Of a stretch of 34,039 nucleotides of DNA, positions 7,522 to 15,157 are shown piece by piece (positions within the stretch are counted from its first letter, which is position 1; each line of letters starts with the position of its first letter). Source of the stretch: an uncultured Helicobacter sp. (GTDB lineage: Bacteria; Campylobacterota; Campylobacteria; Campylobacterales; Helicobacteraceae); contig CALVDZ010000017.1 in assembly GCA_944326445.1 (NCBI GenBank), positions 1 through 34,039 of the forward strand, in the 5' to 3' direction. Under the pieces are notes generated by a model. That model was not told where the DNA came from, searched no databases, and saw only the letters and a list, made by a program, of their open reading frames with translations. A program made the position numbers and the translations under genes.

Positions 7522-9294
7522 ATGCAAAAAACCTCGATTTTACAAAGTCTAAAAGCCCTAAGCCTCGCCGCCAAGCTCAATGCCGGGCTCACAACGCTAA
7601 GTATTTGGATATTGCTTTTAGCCATCTCCTTTTTTAGCTTTAAATACGCCTTTAGCGGGTTTATCGATACAGAATCTAAAAGTATGCAGGGCATACACAA
7701 GAGCTTTGGGAGTATCAGCGCGCTCTCACAAAACGCCATCGAGCAGATCGGCACGCTCCAAGCACACATACACGAGACGAAGGAGACTATGGAGGATTAT
7801 GAGGAGCTTATCGAGCAGTTTGAGTTTATCGGGCAGATAAATATGCGCCTCATCAACCTCCTGCTAAACCCAAGCGATAGCAAAAACAAATCCCTCATAC
7901 TCCAAATGACAGCAAGCTGGAATGAGAGCTTTATCAAAACCGATAAGGATCTCGCGGAGTTTTATCCCAAGATCGCTAGCGCGCTGCAAGCCAAAAGCGC
8001 GCAAGATCTCTCCGTGCAGCTCCAAGGGCATTTTACAGAGATTTATGCCACGCTTATCGAGCGCACCTATGAGATGACAAAGAGCGTGAGCAAAAAGCTC
8101 AATAGCTCGATGACCAATATGCAAGAAATCGGTGATGGGCTTAGCCAAAACTCCACGGAGCTAGATTCTATCCTAGGGGATTTGGGCGAGCTCGATGAGA
8201 AAAGGGAGTCTGCCAACACACAATCCAATGTGATTTTTATCATGCTCTTTGTGATTATGCTAATCACGGCAGTTACTATGTATGCGATATTTAGAATCTT
8301 AGGCGTGTTTAAGCGGGATTCTAAAGCGGTGGTGAGCTATCTCAATGATGTCAGTCGCGGCGGGGACAAGCTCCGTGCGGGCGGCACGCTACGCCTAAAC
8401 CGCGGGGAAAAGGACGAGCTGCAAATCGTGAGCGTGTTTATCAACTCCTTTGTTGATAAGATGAAAGAGACGATCGAAGTGGCGGGGCACACGACAAAAG
8501 AGATCGTGCAGCTCAACCAATACATCGCCAACCTCGAGGCAAATATCACTGACATCGTGGAAAAAACCGAATACAATGTAAAAAGCGGCAACCATATCCT
8601 AGGCAGCCTCGATGAAAATATCGAGATCGCCGACGCCTCTAGCGAGAAAATGGGGCATTCTAAAGAATATCTCGATGAGACACGCACGCATTCTGACGCG
8701 CTAGGCAATGCGATGGTGGGCGCGGCACAGAGCCAGAGCGAGCTGCATGACAAGCTAGAATTCCTCTCGGAAAATATCCAACAAATCAGCGAGATCTCCG
8801 CGCTCATCGCTGATATCGCCTCACAGACAAACCTCCTAGCCCTTAATGCCGCTATCGAAGCTGCACGCGCAGGCGAGCACGGGCGAGGGTTCGCCGTGGT
8901 GGCGGATGAAGTGCGCAAGCTCGCTGAGCGCACCAATAAGAGCCTACAAGAAATCGAGGTGAAAATCGGCACGACTATGCAAAGCCTTGATGAGATGAAC
9001 AAAACCATCAGCACCAATTCTAAGACTTTTGAAACGCTTTCAGAGCAGACAGAGCTCTCAAAAGAATCGCTGCATAAGGTGCAGGAGTTTATGTCTGAAG
9101 TGGTGGGCAATATCCATCAGCAGTCCGATAGCTCGATCACGATCGGCAAGCGCACCAAGAGTATCATCGCGGAGCTAAACTCTATCAATAGCCTCCTACA
9201 CAAATCCCAAGAAGTCATCGCCACAGTTGTAGAGCGATCGCTCAAGCTCAAAGAAAACGACGCAATGTTAAGCAGGGTGATACAGGGATTTTAA
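7522..9294 (+). CDS. Methyl-accepting chemotaxis protein (transmembrane receptor)
   Basis: A 590-residue receptor. TM1 is at about residues 22-44. An all-helical periplasmic ligand-binding region covers about 45-236; it is rich in heptad-like sequence and looks like a four-helix-bundle sensor rather than a Cache domain. TM2 is at about 237-258. A HAMP-like segment follows, then a long cytoplasmic coiled coil. The conserved hairpin tip is at about 424-471 (ADIASQTNLLALNAAIEAAR, then GRGFAVVADEVRKLAERT), where CheA and CheW/CheV dock. There is no C-terminal CheR-tethering pentapeptide. AAAAAGGAG lies upstream of the ATG. Its place after the porin and small secreted protein hints at sensing something linked to the porin substrate, which is inference. 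Confidence 0.93.
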   Translation: MQKTSILQSLKALSLAAKLNAGLTTLSIWILLLAISFFSFKYAFSGFIDTESKSMQGIHKSFGSISALSQNAIEQIGTLQAHIHETKETMEDYEELIEQFEFIGQINMRLINLLLNPSDSKNKSLILQMTASWNESFIKTDKDLAEFYPKIASALQAKSAQDLSVQLQGHFTEIYATLIERTYEMTKSVSKKLNSSMTNMQEIGDGLSQNSTELDSILGDLGELDEKRESANTQSNVIFIMLFVIMLITAVTMYAIFRILGVFKRDSKAVVSYLNDVSRGGDKLRAGGTLRLNRGEKDELQIVSVFINSFVDKMKETIEVAGHTTKEIVQLNQYIANLEANITDIVEKTEYNVKSGNHILGSLDENIEIADASSEKMGHSKEYLDETRTHSDALGNAMVGAAQSQSELHDKLEFLSENIQQISEISALIADIASQTNLLALNAAIEAARAGEHGRGFAVVADEVRKLAERTNKSLQEIEVKIGTTMQSLDEMNKTISTNSKTFETLSEQTELSKESLHKVQEFMSEVVGNIHQQSDSSITIGKRTKSIIAELNSINSLLHKSQEVIATVVERSLKLKENDAMLSRVIQGF

Positions 9295-9689
9295 GAGTTT
9301 GGAGAGTTAGCGCGGGGTTTTTGGGGGCTTGACACGGAGTTTGAGGGCTTTGTGAGGGCTTGGCGCAAATCCTCTGTGTAGAATCTAGCCGATAGATTTA
9401 CAATCTAAGCCAAGCACACAATCCTATTACAAACACACAATCTCCCCATATTGGGCAAAGCAAAATCCCTAGACTCTAAAAACTCACACCCCCACCACGC
9501 ACTAAGCCAAGTATGGGATTTAGAATCTAAGAAAAATTTAGATTCAAGGTTTTAAACTCACATTTAGAATCTAGAAAACTTACACAATCCACAAAAAATA
9601 CAGAATCTAACTTTGCGCAATCCAATCAAGATTCACAAAAGCAAAGTTTAGAATCTCAAGTTTTTACACAATCTCCCACTTCAAAAAAC

Positions 9690-9790
9690 CTTATCAAGGC
9701 TTTGCCCGATTCAAATAATAGTGCGTGCGGTAGCACGAGCCGAGCAGAATCTATGCTAATAGATTCTGCCATTTTTGCGCAGCAAAAATC
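9690..9790 (-). repeat. Repeat module D, copy 1 (inverted)
   Basis: It is inverted relative to copies at 10444-10538, 17909-17957 and 19965-20055. It contains the small hairpin CGTGC-GGTA-GCACG and a perfect 11-bp hairpin of two AGAWTCT words, GCAGAATCTAT/ATAGATTCTGC (9744-9769, loop GCTA). It is flanked by the shared strings AAGGCTTTGCCC and TTTTTGCGCAGCAAAAATC. Confidence 0.8.
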
Positions 9791-10017
9791 CAATCAAAAA
9801 TCCCGTGCGGAGCACCCGCAAAAAGCGTCGTCGGGGTGGGAGAGGCTAAAGAGTTCTTACCCGCCCGCCCAAATCGGGAGCGACTTCGCGCGCGTGGCAA
9901 AGCCACTCGCCCATACCTGCACATTCAAGCCCCTCCCCCCTCTCGCATAAAACACAAGATTCTAAGAAACTAGAAAATATTCGTGAGAATGCGACTCCAA
10001 GAAATGAGAAAATATGG

Positions 10018-10045
10018 AATCTAAGTGGCTAGATTCTGAAAGTTG
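10018..10045. repeat. Repeat module F copy (inverted AGAWTCT pair)
   Basis: GGAATCTA-AGTGGC-TAGATTCTG: two inverted words around the same AGTGGC loop as at 17783-17810, with one mismatch in the stem. Related pairs lie near 1780 and at 21638-21661. Confidence 0.7.
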
Positions 10046-10179
10046 TGCGTCTTTTAGAATCTTCGCACTAGATTCTATAAATGTTTTAGATTCTGAATCC
10101 GCACTAGATTCTGTAGATTCTAAATTTCTTAGAATCGCATTCTCACGGATATTTTCTAATTTTTTAGAATCTTGTGTTT

Positions 10180-10432
10180 GCGCAAAAAGAAAAGGGGTTT
10201 ATCCCCTCTCCCCGCACTCTCAAAGCCCCGAAAAGAATAAAGCGCCGCGTTTTTGCTGCGCTTTGCTTGCAACCCGTTGGCTCTTTTGCGCAGCCACAAA
10301 GTATATCTTTTGGCGGGAGTGCCTCGCTATCTCCTTGTCTAGTCAAAAATGCTAAAAATGCACTACTGCATTTTTTTAACGCATTTTTAACACCACGACA
10401 AGGGCGAGTGTCGGTTGGTGCTATCGCACCTC
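10180..10432 (+). repeat. Repeat module C, copy 1
   Basis: It matches 19741-19948 inside the MBOAT gene. The most conserved part, 10321-10408 against 19834-19921, differs by a single base by eye. It includes a 9-bp hairpin AAAAATGCA/TGCATTTTT and nested AAATGC/GCATTT repeats. The upstream half (AAAGGGGTTTATCCCCTC, then AAAGCCCCGAAAA) is also shared but has indels. The - strand translation (KNALKKCSSAFLAFLTRQGD) is the same as part of the MBOAT insertion. Confidence 0.82.
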
Positions 10433-10443
10433 CACATTGATTT

Positions 10444-10538
10444 GATTTTTGCTGCGCATTAATGGCGCAATTTTGCAATTGCGCTTAGGCCTCGTGCTTG
10501 CGCACGCACTATTATTGATATTTAGCAAAGCCTCGCAC
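10444..10538 (+). repeat. Repeat module D, copy 2
   Basis: It shares GATTTTTGCTGCGC at the start and CGTGC-TTGC-GCACG plus ACTATTATTGATATTTAGCAAAG with the other D copies. The central hairpin is replaced: GCGCAATT-TTGC-AATTGCGC stands where copies 1 and 4 have AGAWTCT-based stems. The position of a hairpin is kept although its sequence is unrelated. Confidence 0.78.
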
Positions 10539-10572
10539 AAAGTTTTTGAAGTTGTAGATTCTGTAGATTGCT

Positions 10573-10744
10573 TAGAATCTAGCTCGGTTTATAGAAAATG
10601 CGCTAGCCCAAGGGGCGTTCCTGACGCGATTGCACCAAGAGATTCTATAAACTTGCTAAAAAATGCAGTGTATGCACGCGCAGCGGAGGCAATGGGGCTT
10701 TGCCCTCATTGCCGATAGCAAGTTTTGCGGAGCAAAACTTGCAT
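10573..10744 (+). repeat. Palindromic repeat module B, copy 3
   Basis: A homologue of the tandem units at 211-561, with the same order of parts: the GTTTATAGAA/TTCTATAAAC pair, a GGCAATGGGGC/GCCCTCATTGCC hairpin (imperfect) and a perfect 11-bp GCAAGTTTTGC/GCAAAACTTGC hairpin with loop GGA. It lies about 90 bases upstream of ispDF, and translation of the + strand again gives VYRKCASPRGV and RDSINLLKNAVYARAAE. Confidence 0.82.
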
Positions 10745-10800
10745 TACATAATAGTGTAGAATTTTGTAACAATTTCAGCAATTTTTTGCGTTTTTGTCGC

Positions 10801-10806
10801 TACAAT
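10801..10806 (+). promoter_or_regulatory. Candidate ispDF promoter -10
   Basis: TCGCTACAATTCC gives a TACAAT hexamer about 31 bases upstream of the ispDF ATG, with periodic T-rich tracts upstream (around 10760-10797) as in Campylobacterota sigma-70 promoters. Confidence 0.5.
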
Positions 10807-10836
10807 TCCAAAAATTTCGTGATTTTAGGGAGCCAA

Positions 10837-11994
10837 ATGTCTCATCGTATAGCCTTAATCCTGATGGCTGCTGGGGATTCTACGCGTTTTTGTGCTAGCG
10901 CAAACATTTCGCTTAAAAAACAATGGCTTCGTGTGGGCGATAAGCCACTCTGGCAGAAAGTTGCAGAGGATTTGAGCGCGCTCTACCCATTTTGTCAAAC
11001 CCTCATCACCGCTTCAGAATCCGACTTTTGCTATATGCAGTGCGTGAGCCCTTTTCCCATTATCAAAGGCGGTGCCACTCGTGCCCAAAGCCTAAGAAAC
11101 GCGCTTAGACGCGTGGATGCGGAGTTTGTGCTCGTGAGTGATGTGGCGCGCTGGTGTGTGGATAGGGCGGTGTGTGAGCGGCTTTTGGCGTGTTTGGGGG
11201 ATCCTGATTTTGCCTGCGCTGTGCCCTTTGTGAGCGTGCCGGATACGGCGTTTTATCAAGGCACCTATCTCGTGCGCGAGGATATAAAGCTTATCCAAAC
11301 CCCGCAGCTTAGCCACACACAGACTTTGCGAGATGCGCTAGAGCTGGGGGATTTTAGCGATGAGAGCTCGGCGATACATGCGCTTGGCAGGCGTGTAGAG
11401 TTTGTCCTCGGCAGCGCGCGACTTGCCAAGCTTACTTTGGGCGAGGATTTGCGCGGGGCGGGGCTTTTGCCCCCTAGTGGGGAGAGCTTTTGTGCGAGCG
11501 GCTTTGATGTGCATTCGTTTGAAGAGGGCAAGCCTATGGTGCTAGGGGGCGTGCGGATAGAATCTCCGCTAGGATTCAAAGCCCATAGCGATGGCGATGT
11601 GCTGCTGCACGCGCTGAGTGACGCGATACTAGGCGCGATGTGTGCGGGCGACATAGGGCAGTGGTTCCCGGACACGAGCGAGGAGTTTAGGGGGGCGGAT
11701 TCTGCCAAGCTGCTTGCGCATATCCACGCATACGCTAGGAGCGTGGGCTTTGAGGTGCGCTATGTGGATATCACGATACTCGCGCAATTCCCCAAAATCG
11801 CGCCCTATAAGCGCGAGATTCAAGAAAATATCGCCGCTCTTTTGGCACTCCCAAAATCGCGCGTGAGTATCAAAGCCACGACGACAGAATCCCTAGGCTT
11901 CATCGGGCGCAAAGAGGGCGTGGCGGTGAGCGCAAACGCGACGCTTGGCTATATCCGATGGGATAGAATCTTAGACAATGAGGAGCGACTTTGA
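10837..11994 (+). CDS. ispDF: Bifunctional IspD/IspF (MEP isoprenoid pathway)
   Basis: A 385-residue fusion. The N-terminal half is 2-C-methyl-D-erythritol 4-phosphate cytidylyltransferase (IspD): LILMAAGDSTRF and LKKQWLRVGDKPLW are at the N terminus. The C-terminal part, from about residue 224 (GFDVHSF), is the MECDP synthase IspF, with metal ligands in GFDVHSF and AHSDGDVLLHALSDAILGA. The two steps are non-consecutive in the pathway, but the fusion is standard in Campylobacterota. The frame is open upstream to 10663 through module B. ATG 10837 is chosen because homology starts there and AGGGAGCC precedes it. The stop overlaps the next gene by four bases. Confidence 0.95.
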   Translation: MSHRIALILMAAGDSTRFCASANISLKKQWLRVGDKPLWQKVAEDLSALYPFCQTLITASESDFCYMQCVSPFPIIKGGATRAQSLRNALRRVDAEFVLVSDVARWCVDRAVCERLLACLGDPDFACAVPFVSVPDTAFYQGTYLVREDIKLIQTPQLSHTQTLRDALELGDFSDESSAIHALGRRVEFVLGSARLAKLTLGEDLRGAGLLPPSGESFCASGFDVHSFEEGKPMVLGGVRIESPLGFKAHSDGDVLLHALSDAILGAMCAGDIGQWFPDTSEEFRGADSAKLLAHIHAYARSVGFEVRYVDITILAQFPKIAPYKREIQENIAALLALPKSRVSIKATTTESLGFIGRKEGVAVSANATLGYIRWDRILDNEERL

Positions 11995-12893
11995 AGGTAT
12001 TGATAATCGAGAATGAGACATATTTGGCACAGGGTATCGTCAATAAGCTTAGCGACTTTCAGCTAGAATGCACCATAGCCGAGAGCCTCCAAGAGGTGGA
12101 GCGTGGGGATTATGATGTGGTGATTGCGTCCTTAAATAGTATCGAGGGCAATTACCAAGAGCTTACTAAAAATTATGAGGAAGCTATCATCATCCTTATG
12201 ATTTCTTATATCAACGAAGATACGGTGACTAAGCCGCTGCAAAATGGTATCACTGATTATATCGTCAAGCCCTTTGTGATCGATGAGCTTGTGCGTAAGA
12301 TTCGGCATTATAAGTCTTATAGGGATCTCAAAAAAGAGATAGAGTTTTATTGCAATTATTTTAACTTCATAGAAAAAGAGCTCTCCACCCCAAGCCCCAT
12401 CACCTACAATCCTCCCTTTATCATCAAGACAAATTCCCAACGGAGCGCGGATATCTATGCTATGCGCTATGCGCGCAGGAAGGGCATTAGGTTTAGCTTC
12501 CTCACGCTCAAAGAGGACAAGTGGCGACAGATTTTCCAATCCCAACCAAGCAAAAATCAGGTGTTTTATATCACAAATCTTGAGGAGCTTAAAAAAAGCG
12601 AGATGAAGGAGTTTTTGGAGATGATTTTAAAGTATAGCTGCATCGTCTCTATCATCTCAAACGACAAAGTCCCATTCCCGCAAGTCGTGGATATCTCAAG
12701 CTACTCAAACACCCTAGAGCTCGGGGGCGATATCCTGTCAGTGAGAGAATACGAGCGTATCATCATATCCAAGTTTGAGAGCCGCTATCCCGATATAGAG
12801 CTTGCTAAAAAGCTCGGTATGAGCCGCAAAAGCCTATGGGAAAAGCGCAAAAGATACGGGCTTTTGCGCGCCAAACACCATAAAGAATCCTAA
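11991..12893 (+). CDS. HP1021-like atypical orphan response regulator
   Basis: A 300-residue regulator with a receiver-like N-terminal domain (MKVLIIENETYLAQGIVNKL) and a C-terminal FIS-like helix-turn-helix (LAKKLGMSRKSLWEKRKRYG, near residue 274). The phospho-acceptor Asp is absent: the beta3 segment reads DVVIASLNSIEG. The lysine region YIVKPF is kept. This matches HP1021 of H. pylori, an unphosphorylated regulator reported to bind oriC, control many genes and respond to redox. The start is TTG at 11991, overlapping the ispDF stop (TTGA), with GAGGAG upstream, so translation is probably coupled. Three cysteines are seen (in LECTIA, EFYCNYF and YSCIVS). Confidence 0.88.
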   Translation: MKVLIIENETYLAQGIVNKLSDFQLECTIAESLQEVERGDYDVVIASLNSIEGNYQELTKNYEEAIIILMISYINEDTVTKPLQNGITDYIVKPFVIDELVRKIRHYKSYRDLKKEIEFYCNYFNFIEKELSTPSPITYNPPFIIKTNSQRSADIYAMRYARRKGIRFSFLTLKEDKWRQIFQSQPSKNQVFYITNLEELKKSEMKEFLEMILKYSCIVSIISNDKVPFPQVVDISSYSNTLELGGDILSVREYERIIISKFESRYPDIELAKKLGMSRKSLWEKRKRYGLLRAKHHKES

Positions 12894-13378
12894 TGCTAAG
12901 AGTGGCATTCCTAAGCGTGCTTTATAGCGGAAAGATTCCCTTTGCGCCGGGGACTTGGGGGAGTTTGGTTAGCGTGTTTTTGGGGCTGCCGTTTTTGTAT
13001 TTTTCGCAAGAGACTTTGTTTTTGCTCGCGATTTTGATTGGCGGCGTGGCGGTGCGCGAGATAAACGCCTATGAGCGCGCGGGCGGGCTGCACGATGACA
13101 AAAGTATCGTGATTGATGAGCTTGTGGGCGTGTGGATAGCGATGAGTTTTGTCAATCTCAAAGCCTTAAGCGTGTATGAGGGCGTTATAGCGGTGGCTCT
13201 AAGCTTTGTGTTTTTTAGAATCTTTGATATTTACAAGCCCTCTTTTATCGGGAAAATCGATAGAGAAGTCAAAGGCGGGCTTGGTGTAGTGGGCGATGAC
13301 GCGTTGGCTGGGTTTGTGGCTGGGCTCTGTGTGATGGTGGTGTTTGTGGCGTGGGAATACTACGCCAAAGCCTTGTAA
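12893..13378 (+). CDS. pgpA: Phosphatidylglycerophosphatase A
   Basis: A 161-residue membrane enzyme that dephosphorylates phosphatidylglycerol phosphate in phospholipid synthesis. Family motifs are FAPGTWGSL (residues 17-25) and HDDKSIVIDELVG (about 63-75), with several hydrophobic segments. The ATG overlaps the stop of the upstream regulator by one base (TAATG), so the genes are translationally coupled. Confidence 0.92.
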   Translation: MLRVAFLSVLYSGKIPFAPGTWGSLVSVFLGLPFLYFSQETLFLLAILIGGVAVREINAYERAGGLHDDKSIVIDELVGVWIAMSFVNLKALSVYEGVIAVALSFVFFRIFDIYKPSFIGKIDREVKGGLGVVGDDALAGFVAGLCVMVVFVAWEYYAKAL

Positions 13379-13389
13379 GGAGGAGATGA

Positions 13390-13794
13390 GTGAGGAGGAT
13401 TGTGATTGCGTTGTGTGCGTGCGTTGGGCTATTGTGCGCGGGGCGAGGGGAGCTTACTCCCTCTAGCTGGGAGCTCTATGTCCTAAGCCATAATGGCGAG
13501 ATTCTAAGCACCCATCGCCTCGCCCAAAAGGTAAGCGTGCGCCTGCAAAATGATGGGAGATTTGGCGGAAGCAGTGGGTGTAATAACTTCTTTGGGAGCT
13601 ATGAGTATGGGGAGGGCGTGCTAGTGCTCTCTAGCGTGGGAGCGACAAGAAAGATGTGTGATACAAAAAGTATGGATATAGAATCGTTGCTCCTCACGCT
13701 CTTTAGAGATGGCAAAGCCTCCTATACGCTTGAAAATGATGAGCTGATACTCGAGCGAGATTCACTCAAAGCGGTGTTTAAAAAAGCGCGCTAG
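13390..13794 (+). CDS. META-domain (HslJ-like) secreted protein
   Basis: A 134-residue protein with an N-terminal signal sequence (MRRIVIALCACVGLLCAG) and a META/HslJ domain. Visible hallmarks are SGCNNFFGSYEY and VGATRKMCD, which place two cysteines as in the family. HslJ-type proteins are periplasmic or outer-membrane stress proteins of unclear biochemistry. The start is GTG 13390 with GGAGGAG just upstream; no in-frame ATG is better. It follows pgpA by 11 bases and ends the ispDF run. Confidence 0.85.
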   Translation: MRRIVIALCACVGLLCAGRGELTPSSWELYVLSHNGEILSTHRLAQKVSVRLQNDGRFGGSSGCNNFFGSYEYGEGVLVLSSVGATRKMCDTKSMDIESLLLTLFRDGKASYTLENDELILERDSLKAVFKKAR

Positions 13795-13839
13795 AGGTTG
13801 TCTAGAGAATCTAGAGGCTACACAGAGAGTGTTTGGCGA

Positions 13840-13904
13840 CTGCCCGCGAGACTATCAGAGTGTTTAGGGTGCCTAGAGTGCTTTATGGGCTTATGCGCGG
13901 GCAG
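13840..13904. other. Inverted repeat between META gene and rplI
   Basis: A perfect 9-bp inverted repeat CTGCCCGCG (13840-13848) and CGCGGGCAG (13896-13904) encloses 47 bases. It lies between convergent genes and could be part of a bidirectional termination or RNA structure. No T run follows, so the role is uncertain. Confidence 0.3.
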
Positions 13905-13927
13905 GGCAGGGGCGTGGAGCTAGAGGG

Positions 13928-14374
13928 CTACTGCTCTATGATATGGAGCAAAATCTGCGCGCTTAGCCCGCTTCCCAGCTTGATCTCTACCTTAAAATCC
14001 CCCGTGTGCTTGATAGGCTCTGCTATCACAATCCATTTTTTATCGATAGACACTTTGAGGTGCTCATTTATCGCGTGGGCTATCTCATCTTTGGTAACCG
14101 CCCCAAAAAGCGCGTTGTTTGCGCCGACTTTTTTAGCGATAGTGATTTGTAGAGATTCTAGACTTTGGGCGAGCTGCTTGAGCTCGGCGAGTTCTAGGGC
14201 TTTGGCTTGGGCGAGTTGCTTTTGCTGGGCTTTGTAGCGATTGATGACTTCGTTTGTGGCGAGCTTTGCCTTGCCCTTGGCGATGAGGAAGTTCTGTCCA
14301 TAGCCATCTTTGACTTCGCAAATCTCCCCGACTTTGCCCAGTCCCTGCACATTTTCTAGTAGTAGGACTTTCAT
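13928..14374 (-). CDS. rplI: 50S ribosomal protein L9
   Basis: A 148-residue L9 with the canonical N-terminal RNA-binding domain (MKVLLLENVQGLGKVGEICE, then VKDGYGQNFLIAKGKA), the long connecting helix rich in Lys, Ala and Gln (about 45-75), and the C-terminal domain. AAAGGAGGGAAT precedes the ATG, and a perfect TATAAT lies at 14404-14409. It stands alone here and is divergent from the YgjP-like gene. Confidence 0.97.
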   Translation of the reverse strand: MKVLLLENVQGLGKVGEICEVKDGYGQNFLIAKGKAKLATNEVINRYKAQQKQLAQAKALELAELKQLAQSLESLQITIAKKVGANNALFGAVTKDEIAHAINEHLKVSIDKKWIVIAEPIKHTGDFKVEIKLGSGLSAQILLHIIEQ

Positions 14375-14390
14375 ATTCCCTCCTTTTGGC

Positions 14391-14396
14391 TATAAT
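14391..14396 (+). promoter_or_regulatory. Candidate -10 for YgjP-like gene
   Basis: GGCTATAATGCC: a perfect TATAAT 30 bases upstream of the TTG start at 14426. It overlaps the rplI leader, facing the rplI promoter at 14404-14409. Confidence 0.6.
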
Positions 14397-14403
14397 GCCA
14401 AAA

Positions 14404-14409
14404 ATTATA
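14404..14409 (-). promoter_or_regulatory. rplI promoter -10
   Basis: On the - strand this reads GTAGTATAATTTTTGG, a perfect TATAAT 30 bases upstream of the rplI ATG at 14374. The opposite-strand TATAAT at 14391-14396 lies in its expected leader, so the two transcripts overlap at their 5' ends. Confidence 0.65.
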
Positions 14410-14425
14410 CTACAAAGGCTCTGCG

Positions 14426-15097
14426 TTGCAAATAAAAATCACCAAAGGCACCAAAAGAGTGAATCTGCGGCTAAAAGATGCGCACACTCTGCTCCTTAGC
14501 GTGCCTAGCTACTACACACAGAGCGATTGCGAGCAGGTGCTAGCGCGCCATAGTGCGTGGATAGAGCGCACAAGCGCGGCTTTGCACGAGCGAGAGAGGA
14601 CGCGCGCACAGGAGCTAGAATCTAAGCGCGGGGAGATTTTGTATTTTGGCGAGTGGGTGAGCGAGGAGTGGGTGAGGCAGCAGCTGCACACGCGCGGATT
14701 TAGCGATAGGTATGGGGAGCTTGAGGTGTTTGTCAAGCAGCATTGCGCGCTGTGGGCGCAAAAGATGGGCGTGTGCTATGAGAGTGTGTCTCTAAGCAAT
14801 GCACGGAGCTTTTTTGGTATCTGCACGCACGATAACCATCTGCGTTTTGCGCGCCTGCTGTGCTTTGCGCCTAAGGATTGTATCGAGTATGTGATTATCC
14901 ACGAGCTTGCCCATATCCGCCACAAAAACCACTCCCAAGCCTTTTGGGCGTTTGTGGGGGAGTTTTGCGAGCATTTTAGACAATCGCGCGCGTTTTTGCG
15001 CACCAATGCTTGGCTGTATAAAGCCCTCTTTAGCCAATGCCCTCCCGCACGCACCGCACGCACTCATCGCGCTAAGCGCGCGCCAAAGCCCCTTTAG
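14426..15097 (+). CDS. YgjP/M48-like zinc metallopeptidase domain protein
   Basis: A 223-residue protein of the YgjP-like (DUF45, WLM-type) family. The zinc motif HELAH is at residues 159-163, followed by the third ligand region NHSQAFW (His169). The WGSC-type motif typical of the family is changed to FFGICTHDN here. The N-terminal beta-rich half (KGTKRVNLRL and so on) is as in the family. The biological substrate is not known; many members lie near restriction or DNA-processing genes, but that is not seen here. The start TTG 14426 has AAAGG upstream and no ATG competes. The C terminus is basic and repetitive (RTARTHRAKRAPK). Confidence 0.85.
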   Translation: MQIKITKGTKRVNLRLKDAHTLLLSVPSYYTQSDCEQVLARHSAWIERTSAALHERERTRAQELESKRGEILYFGEWVSEEWVRQQLHTRGFSDRYGELEVFVKQHCALWAQKMGVCYESVSLSNARSFFGICTHDNHLRFARLLCFAPKDCIEYVIIHELAHIRHKNHSQAFWAFVGEFCEHFRQSRAFLRTNAWLYKALFSQCPPARTARTHRAKRAPKPL

Positions 15098-15119
15098 GTG
15101 CTTTTATGTCAAGGCACGA

Positions 15120-15125
15120 TATAAT
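15120..15125 (+). promoter_or_regulatory. hemL promoter -10
   Basis: GCACGATATAATCCCC: a perfect TATAAT 33 bases upstream of the hemL ATG. Confidence 0.65.
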
Positions 15126-15157
15126 CCCCCAAACTCCATAAGACAAAAGGACAGAGT

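Larger units (their letters stand above)
9295..10836. other. 1.5-kb gene-free repeat island
   Basis: No open frame here has the features of a real gene. The region is built of AGAWTCT words (dense at about 9370-9690 and 9955-10170), an inverted module D (9690-9790), GC-rich unassigned sequence (9790-9950), module F (10018-10045), module C (10180-10432), module D (10444-10538) and module B (10573-10744). Candidate ORFs at 10014-10355, 10164-10478 and 10174-10440 lie on both strands through the same repeat. They translate the same peptide family that is inserted in the MBOAT protein, so they are treated as repeat-derived. Confidence 0.75.

Noticed and set aside
10014..10478. Open frames of 80-113 residues on both strands in the repeat island
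   Set aside because: They overlap each other, lack ribosome binding sites of note, and translate the same module C sequence that is inserted in the MBOAT gene.
10663..10836. Longer IspDF start
   Set aside because: The extra residues come from module B and the promoter region, and IspD homology begins at 10837.
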